A stretch of DNA of 40,025 nucleotides from Polychytrium aggregatum (Eukaryota; Chytridiomycota; Chytridiomycetes; Polychytriales): assembly GCF_025602895.1 (NCBI RefSeq), contig NW_026516449.1, forward strand, positions 1 through 40,025. Direction: 5' to 3'. The notes beneath the pieces are model-generated. The model was not told where the DNA came from and did no database searches. It saw only the letters and a list, made by a program, of their open reading frames with translations. Shown here piece by piece: positions 33,059 through 40,025 of this stretch (its first letter is position 1; the number at the start of each line of letters is the position of its first letter). The position numbers and the translations under genes are program-made.

Positions 33059-36000
33059 ATCCACAAGCGAAACCGCCGATCGTCTGAGCACCTTATCGGC
33101 CGATTTCGGCCAGATCCTCGCGCATGCACACTCACATGAATCACAATCGGAAACTGCGGCGCATTTGGGGTCCACATTCGCAGAGCGTCGACTGCCTCGG
33201 GCATGCGGCTGTCCCAGGCAAACAGCGCATGCGGCATTTTGAAGGAGCGGCTGCCGCACTGAACCCACTGCTTTGCCATTGCATTCCCGACGAGTCTCCA
33301 CGGCTCTGGCTCGGATTTCTTTGCTGTCGCAGGGGCCTGACTCTGTGCCGTGCGATCGGATTTCACAAACTGCTCGTTCCTCAGGATCCACACGAGATTC
33401 TCGTCGTAGTAGCCGCTCGAGAACAGCCGGCGGCCATCCGGGGAGAAAGATAGTCCCCGAATGACGTTTTTGTGGCCCGTCAGGGTTTGCAGCAGGTCTC
33501 CGGTTCCGGCGCTCCATAGCTTGATGGTTTTGTCGTCGGCCCCAGACACCACCAGCAGCGAGTCGGGTGAGATGGCGAGGGCGTGGATGGCACCGGTATG
33601 GTCGTCGAGGATATGCTTGGGCCGGCCGCTGGCAATGTCGTAGACCTGGATGGTATGGTCGCCGAATCCAGCCGCCATGACTCTCCCTTCGCGGGAAACT
33701 GCAATCGCGCCGAGCTCTTCGGGCTGATTCTCGAATACGAACCGGGGCTGTCCCGTCAAGGCGTCCCACACGGTGATTGTTCTGTCGCTTGAGCCGGAGA
33801 CAATCACGCCACCGTCGACAGAGATGGCTGTGTGTGTGATGCCTTGCTTGCTATCGTTGGCACTCTCTGTTGTCTTGGCATCGATCGTGCTGTCCCAGAC
33901 TTGGACCGTATAGTCCCACGATCCAGATACGATGAGCTGTCCGTCGGCGGAAAACGCCACGGCTTCGATGCTGTTGGTGTGTCCGGCGAGGGTGCGCTTC
34001 AGCCGGCCCGTGGACATATCCCAGACCTTGATCATCTTATCCCACGACCCCGATATGATTGTGCTGCTATCGGGAGACACAGCAACAGAGCAGATGTTCC
34101 AGGTATGAGCCTCGAGCTTGTGCCGAACCGCCCCAGAGGAGGCGTCCCAGATCATGATGGTCATGTCGGTCGAGCCGGAGACGATGGCGGCGCCGTCGGG
34201 CGAGACAGCGACGGAGCTGACGCTCTGGGTGTGCCCCTCGAGTTTCTTTATGACTCGGTCGGTCGCAACCTCCCAGATCCGCACCGTTTTGTCGTCGGAT
34301 CCAGATACGATCCTAGTACCGTCGGGAGAAAAGACAGCGGCGAGAACGGCACTCTCGTGGCCAATGAGGACCTTCATCGACTCCCCCGAGGCCGTATTCC
34401 ATACCTTGATGGTTTTGTCACTCGAGCCCGACAGGATCAAGCGACCGTCATGCGAGCACGCAACCGAGCAAATTGCGTCAGTGTGACCCTCGAGCGTCAG
34501 CTTCATCTGACCCGCAATGGCATCCCATATCTTGATGGTGTTGTCGCTCGACCCCGACACAGCCGTCCTGTTGTCGGGCAAGATCGCGACGCTGTTGATG
34601 ACACCCGAGTGGCCGGTGAGGGTCTGCTTCAGCTGCCCGGTGATCGCGTCCCAGACCATGACCGATTCGTCGCTCGAGCCCGAGAGAATGATTCTGCCGT
34701 TGGACGAGATGGCAATCGAGTTGACGACCTTTGTATGTGCGTTCATTTCCATGATGCGAGGATTCCAGTTGGGCGAGGGGCCGGAAGTCACCAGGAATGG
34801 AATGCTGCCCTCGAGCTGCGAGGCATATGTCTGATAGATTGCCGTTTCCTTCGGTGTGAATGCATACCCCGAGTTGTACACCTGGGGAGCACTCTTGATG
34901 ATCGGATCGGCAAACTCGCGGATGAATCGATACGTGTCTGACACCAAGGCCTTGGTTGTTTCATCGACGAGGGCAGGCGGTGCCTTGGCGATCACTCCGC
35001 GTAGAGTGGCCAGCTGCTCGACGATCGGCTTGATGACCCGCACTAGAGATCCACACTCGAGCCAGAAGAATACGTGGCTCGACATGAACCGAGTCAGCAG
35101 GGCGGGCTTTGCGTTGGCGTTGATGGGGCTGCTGTCGCTAGCAGTTCGGTGGGTGCCGGCAACAGGGCCGCTGAAGCCAGGTCCAATGAGTCTGCGCGAC
35201 TGGTACTGGGTCCACACCTGCCGAAGGGGACTCGACGTCTTGGCTGCCTCCTCCAGACACCATGTAAAGTGCGTGGTCCAGTGGGCGACGCTGTATCGGA
35301 GCGAGGGTGTGATCTTGGCGGCAACTTTGTCCTCGATTTCAGCAGCCTTGTCGTGGAACTCACGAATATTGCAGATGTTAATCACGGGCTCATGAGAGAG
35401 GATCACTTCGAGACATCCCTTGGCAAGCGTCATGTGAAATTCACTCGGGACATGGAAGGGCTCGCCCCGGGTGTCTTTGCCGCGCAGGTAGTCGGCCACC
35501 GACTTGTGGTTGAATTTGACCTCGGTGTCGTCGGTGCATCCGTTGGAGCCTGGATCAAGAACGAGGAAGAGACTTGCAATACATTCATGGATGATGTTCA
35601 GGGCCGTGTCAAGACTGCGGTCGGCAAAGAGGAGCTCGGCAATCATCGTGGGTGTCAGGATAGACTGGGCCGTGGCGATCGCCGAGATCACAGTCAAAAG
35701 GTCGGACGGGTGGCACGACTGCGAGTACATCTTGGCAAAGGTCTTTTGGTACAGTCCTTTGAGATCGACGGATAAGGCATTGACCTCCTGGATCATCTCC
35801 AGGGTCAGTTGCTTGCCTCGAGCCTCGTACTCGAGCGTGTTGAGAAGGAGGTTGATCCACACAAAGGTCTTGGATCGCTCGTCCGTGCTGGGCTTGCTAG
35901 CCCCGGCGACCTCGGCAGCTCCGGAAACACCATTGGCTCTGTTGATCTCATCGATGGCGGTGGCCTCGGTATCTTCGATATAGTCATCAAACTCGATGGT

Positions 36001-38228
36001 ATCGGCAATCTCGAAGGTGTCGCCATGGCCTTCGGGAGGGCGCAGGAGCAGCTCGACAGCCTGGTTTCTGTCCGTATCCGAGAGACTTGGATGCTTGGAG
36101 AGCCTGTGCTTGATATAGACCTTTAGATCCGAGATGTTCTCCTCGCTCGATGGCTCAATCGGCTTGGTCGGCACGCCCTTGAAGGCCTCGCTGAGATCGA
36201 CCTCGGGCCGCGACGTCAGCAGCAGCCTTATGTTGGCTTCGTCCTTCAGCTGAGCGAGTCGCCATGCCAGGAGCGATAGAATTTCGTCTCGGGGATGGCA
36301 CTCGTCCAGTCCATCGACTACCACGACGATCGCGCCCTTGGGCCGGTACTGGCCAAGCTCAATGAGCGGGTCCTCGATCGTGGTCTTGAACAGTTCCGGG
36401 ATGCTCATATTGTCAAGGTCCTCCTTGGTGATGGGCCTTGGATTCTGCGACTTGGTCGTGGTGGCAAGTAGACGGCGCCCGATTGGAGCATACCATCGAC
36501 ACAGGCCGTACGCAATCGTGGTCAGAAGGATGCGGGGATTGTTCTTGCGGGTATCGTTGTACTTTAGAAAAAGCGATGTCACCAGTTGATCCTTGCCCAG
36601 GAGGATGCTGGCGATCTGGGCAGCAGCAACAGACTTGCCGACACCGGCAATGGCCTTGACCCACAGCACCCTCTCTTTGTGGTCGCCGTTGACCCAGTCG
36701 ATGGTTTGATCAAACAACCACACTCGTGTACCCTTTACATAGAGACTCTCGAGGGCTTTCTTGTCCTGGTCAAAGTCGATGGGATCGAGGAGAGCACGGA
36801 GCTGCGAGTCTTCGTCGGCGGCGAGAAAAATCCGGCCACGGACGTCATACTGTGACTCTTCGCTCGATGCTATCTCGACTCTTGAGACTTGCTGTAGAAT
36901 CTGTGGGGCGAGTCTGGTCAGTGCCTCCCCATTAACGGCCGACGGAGCCTGGATCCTGAGAATCTCGTCCATGATCTGTCTGATCGTCATGGGCGGATCA
37001 ATCTCGCCCGTTCTCGAAGGGCTGGCTGTGTGGCAGTGAATCTCTGTCGGAAAGTCTTCGAGATTGGGAAAGTAGTGCCAGTGATGGCTTGGATTGTTCG
37101 CGTCCCGGGACCAGAGAAGAATTGGCAACACGGTAACAGGGCGTTTGCTTCCGTAAGACTCGCGGAGACGCATCAGGGCCAGTTCAATCTGTTGACGACG
37201 TCGCCCGGGATGGATCGAGTAAGTGTAATAAATCCCCGGTCGCGGGATATTGGCATGTCGAAATATCAGAGTGGCAAAAGGGCAGGACGGGCATATAGGC
37301 TTATGGAATGCTGCAAGCCCGGGTCTCGGTCCGGCTGTGCAAACAAAAATGTAGGCCAGAGGATGCATGCACTCGCCTCGAGGAATTGGTTGTCGGGCTT
37401 CTTGTGGGCCTCCTTGGTTCGCTGAAGACCGTTCTCGGACAAGAGCAGGACAATCACTTGCGAGTTAACGAGCCCGTTGCGGAACCCTTGCTCCCAGCTC
37501 TTGCCATCGATCAAGCAGCGCTTGTCAAGGTAGGTGTGGATCAAGCGACCGCCGGCGTACTTGAGGACGGGCAAGGATAGACATTGGCAGTCTTGATCAT
37601 CCTCATTCTTGACAACACTGAGGGTGGAGTGCAGCTCGGTTGCCGCTTCGGACTCGCTGGCCACACGGTAGCTGGGGAGGATTGAAGCAGGGGAATCAGC
37701 TTAAAACGAGCCAAGGACAGGGCCACGAGAACGAGAGCGAGAGTACCTGATAAATATATGGTGGGGTCTTGAACCCGGCCGCGCATTTCCAGTCGGGGAT
37801 CACCCAGGGGCTATTACACTTGTGCTCGCCGGTAGCTGTGCCAGGCGGGGTGCAAGTTGCATTTGCGTGTTTGTTGTGGGCTTTGCGGACCCTCTCGATG
37901 GCTGAGTCGTCCAGGCCGATGGTCTTGAGTCGATCGTCAGGGAGACCCAGAAGCTGGGGCCGGACCGTCGTCAGCGATGGCAGCAGCAGCGCAAACAGAG
38001 AACAGGGAACAGAGAGCAGAGATCGTAGAAGCGACAACCCACCGATTCGATTGTCCGGATGCCCGCTTGTTGCAGCAGCGGACGGTACTGACTGAGGTCA
38101 TACCGGTCCAAGCGAGCGTCGAGGCTCGGGTCTGCTCCGACAGAGCCAATGTCAGAACAGTGCGTCCATCAAGTGGTGGCCCTGGGCGATGCGCCATGGG
38201 CGACGCTTGCGAACCCACCTTGTTCCAT
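32893..38228 (-). CDS. NLR-like SAM-TIR-NACHT-WD40 protein
   Basis: Model: exon 1 38228-38219 (MEQ plus one base), 38131-38043, 37953 to about 37727, 37671-37377, then 37188 onward. The N-terminus forms a SAM-like domain (LDARLDRYDLSQYRPLLQQA ... LLGLPDDRLKTIGL). Next is a TIR-like domain (YRVASESEAATELHS, TYLDKRCLIDGKSWEQGF, GLVNSQVIVLLLSE, then IELALMRLRE and PVTVLPILLW); Glu in SWEQGF is the candidate NADase glutamate. The NACHT/STAND NTPase has Walker A AGVGKS (nt about 36645-36628), Walker B VVVVDGLDECH and LLLTSRPE. Eleven WD40 repeats follow (nt about 34740-33390). The architecture is that of nucleotide-switched intracellular receptors. The unspliced frame ends at 32893; a donor at 33135 (GTGAGT after IVIH) suggests the last codons are spliced. 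The donor near 37746-37727 and the GC-AG intron 37376-37189 need transcript support. Confidence 0.8.
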
Positions 38229-38654
38229 GATGCCAGCTACGTATGCTGCACCGGCGCTTGTTGGTCGGCTTGTTTGCTGATCGCGGCTGATGTTGGGCTC
38301 AAGGTGGTCTGGCCCAGACTCGCTCGCGCAGGGGGCGTCGTCTCCTGGCGGGCTGGTGGCCCTGAAAGGAAACAGCACGCGTCTGGCGGGTCGATCCTGG
38401 ATCGAGCGGATCGAGCCGGCGCCGTGCCATTGGCTGGCGGCGGTGATACGTGTGACACGGAGTGGCTGTGCAACCGCCGGTTTGTTGGGTCGACGATTGC
38501 GGTGCGGTGCAATTGGAGTGCAATTGGAGTGCAATTGGAGTGCGATGGATTGAATTGAATGCGATCCGGTGGAAATGAAATGCCATCGGGTGCAGGGACA
38601 ACGTGATGCGATGTGGCGAGATGCGATGCAATGCAGTGCTTGCCCTGGTGGTGG

Positions 38655-38790
38655 AATCAACCTCAGCAACCAACCTCAGCAACAACTCAGTAACAACCTC
38701 AGTAACAAACCTCAGTATCAACCTCAGTAACAACCTCAGTAATCAACACAGGTATCAACACAGGTATCACAGGTATCAGCATTTGCACCC
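38655..38790. repeat. Degenerate CAACCTCAGTAA / CAGGTATCA tandem array
   Basis: About eight imperfect 11-12 bp units grade into four CAGGTATCA-type units. They lie upstream of the F-box gene promoter. Confidence 0.8.
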
Positions 38791-38965
38791 CAGTTGCTGG
38801 TCCTGGCCGGACGACGCGGCAGATAACATCAACCCAGCTGAGCGTATCTCGCGGCCGCCTTTCTATTTCTGGCCCGCTCCAAATACACCTTCCTTCTTGC
38901 CCCCCCGCTCGCACACGACAGCCGCCCCCGCGGTCGTGCAACACAGACCGGCGCTGCGTTCAGGC

Positions 38966-38975
38966 CATAAATACC
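38966..38975 (+). promoter_or_regulatory. TATA-like element of the F-box gene
   Basis: CATAAATACC stands out in GC-rich sequence about 240 bp upstream of the ATG at 39212 and is followed by a C/T-rich leader. A transcription start near 39000 is inferred. Confidence 0.4.
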
Positions 38976-39211
38976 TGTGCCCGCCCGTCGTGTCTTTCCA
39001 TCGACCCATCTTGCTCGTCTTTCCAGCGAGCCGTCTGGATCGACTCTCCATCGACCGGCCGGCCGCTCCACAACCTGCTCGGGCCCTCCATCGACCTCTC
39101 CCACCGCTCTGGACAGCACCCTTCGCAACCCCTTCGCCCCTCTCTACCGCCGCCGCTGCTGCTGCTGACCGACCCGCCGTCCGTTTGTCCAGCAATCTCA
39201 ATCAGCCCAGC

Positions 39212-40025
39212 ATGGTTGCATCTTCCAGAGCATCGTCGTCTCCCAGAGCTGCATCGTCCTCCTCTCCATCCTCCAGACGCACCTTGGCTGTGTCGACGCT
39301 GTCGGCCTCGCCCCGGACGCCCAGATCCTCCTCCGTCTCCTCCATCTCCTCCATCTCCTCCATCTCCTCCAGCCCGGTGTCGTCGTCGTTCCGCTACCAG
39401 CCCGTCCAGACAGCCCGGCAAGCCCGTCTCGGCAACGCCGTACTCGCTTGGCGCTGCGACCAAGAAGCCCTGGGCCAGACCATCTCCAAAAGCCTCCTCC
39501 AAGTCTGCCGTTGGCTCGGTGACCAAGGTCCGCCAGACCGTCGTCCTGCCCAAGAAACCCGCTACAGTCCCCGTCTTTCCAAACGAGATCTTTCTTGCAG
39601 TCCTCGAGTTCCTGCCCAATGAGCGTCTCTTGGTCCTGCGCTGCATCTCCAAACGCTTCCAGGCCCTCGTCGACCTGATCCTGGCCTACCGTCTCGAGCG
39701 CAATCTGATTGACCTCAAGCTTCGTCGGGGCTTGGCCCAGAACCGCTATACCCAGAGCGAGGTCTCCAAGCGCCCGCATCTGCGGCACTACGGCACCTTT
39801 CTTCGCAACGTCAACCCGCACAGCATCATCGAGGCCTCGTGGTACACCATGCCGCCTGCCGAGCTCAAGACCATCTGCGAGTGCCTCGTTATCCTGAAGG
39901 AGGGCACCGCCCCCGACAACGAGGACCTCACCTCGGTGTCCTGGACAACCACCAAGCGAATCATGGGCCGGTATTCCTTCAAGGCCTGGCTCACCAACAT
40001 CCGCCTCAACGTCAACCACATTGCA
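39212..40025 (+). CDS. F-box protein, partial (runs off the right edge)
   Basis: The conserved part is in the frame of 39561: VFPNEIFLAVLEFLPNERLL and VLRCISKRFQALVD, an F-box of the substrate-adaptor type for SCF ubiquitin ligases. It is followed by LRRGLAQNRYTQSEVSKRPH, LRNVNPHSIIEASWYTMPP and AELKTICECLVILKEG, an uncharacterised helical region open to the last base. The only plausible start, ATG 39212, opens a Ser-rich leader (MVASSRASSSPRAASSSSPS) in a different frame; the change of frame falls at about 39375-39400 with no intron of credible size between. A sequencing indel, a short unrecognised intron or an off-frame leader could explain this. The upstream frame of the F-box segment stays open back to 39100 but has no ATG. 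Confidence 0.7.

Larger units (their letters stand above)
38229..39211. other. Divergent intergenic region with short tandem repeats and F-box promoter
   Basis: It holds an 11-bp repeat (GTGCAATTGGA, about three copies, 38506-38545) and a degenerate array of CAACCTCAGTAA and CAGGTATCAACA units (38655-38790). A TATA-like CATAAATACC lies at 38966-38975. No gene is supported. Confidence 0.55.

Noticed and set aside
32893-33135. Unspliced C-terminal tail of the NACHT-WD40 frame after IVIH
   Set aside because: The tail is Arg/Ser/Cys-rich, overlaps the SEL1 exon and begins at a perfect GTGAGT donor, so it is probably intron read-through.
37541-37786. Alternative minus-strand frame overlapping the TIR exon
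   Set aside because: It is out of frame with the TIR motifs and has no conserved content.

Overview
The window is eukaryotic, and almost certainly from an early-diverging fungus; a chytrid-like lineage is my inference. The evidence is GC-rich compact genes with many short GT-AG introns, a fungal-specific transcription factor domain, a Gcn4-type bZIP, a GCR1-type DNA-binding domain, adenylate-forming reductases, a Crinkler-type header domain, an F-box gene and a nuclear tRNA-Gly. No bacterial operon structure was seen. Exon models were built by hand from splice sites, reading phase and family motifs.

Layout. 1-930: low-complexity purine-rich DNA, perhaps the tail of an off-window gene. 931-4039 (+): fungal-specific transcription-factor-like protein without a visible zinc cluster. 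4335-8071 (+): EDEM/Htm1-like GH47 protein of ER quality control, about 13 exons. 9278-10981 (-): Crinkler-like header, degenerate trypsin-like domain and C-terminal GCR1 DNA-binding domain. 12864-15750 (+): mitochondrial methylmalonate-semialdehyde dehydrogenase, 9 exons. 16289-20663 (+) and 25951-21301 (-): two convergent paralogous adenylate-forming reductases (A-T-R) with the same 11-exon structure, including a 13-nt micro-exon. 26310-27223: weak ORFs and a possible transposase relic. 27224-27294 (+): tRNA-Gly(GCC). 28033-27574 (-): uncertain small gene. 29423-28476 (-): Gcn4-like bZIP with three TGASTCA sites upstream. 33058-31055 (-): 12-repeat SEL1 protein. 38228-32893 (-): NLR-like protein with SAM, TIR, NACHT and 11 WD40 repeats. 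39212-end (+): partial F-box gene.

How the parts relate. The two reductases form a tail-to-tail duplicate pair and are the best candidates for a small specialised-metabolism locus. The bZIP is probably autoregulated, and one further TGACTCA lies in intron 1 of the forward reductase. The SAM-TIR-NACHT-WD40 gene lies directly upstream of the SEL1 gene on the same strand; phases allow either two genes or one giant fused protein. With the Crinkler-header protein, this gives the window a self/non-self or effector flavour. The most unusual items are the Crinkler-pseudoprotease-GCR1 chimera, the SAM-TIR-NACHT-WD40(-SEL1) locus, and the reductase pair with homologous introns carrying the same microsatellite seeds at different expansion.
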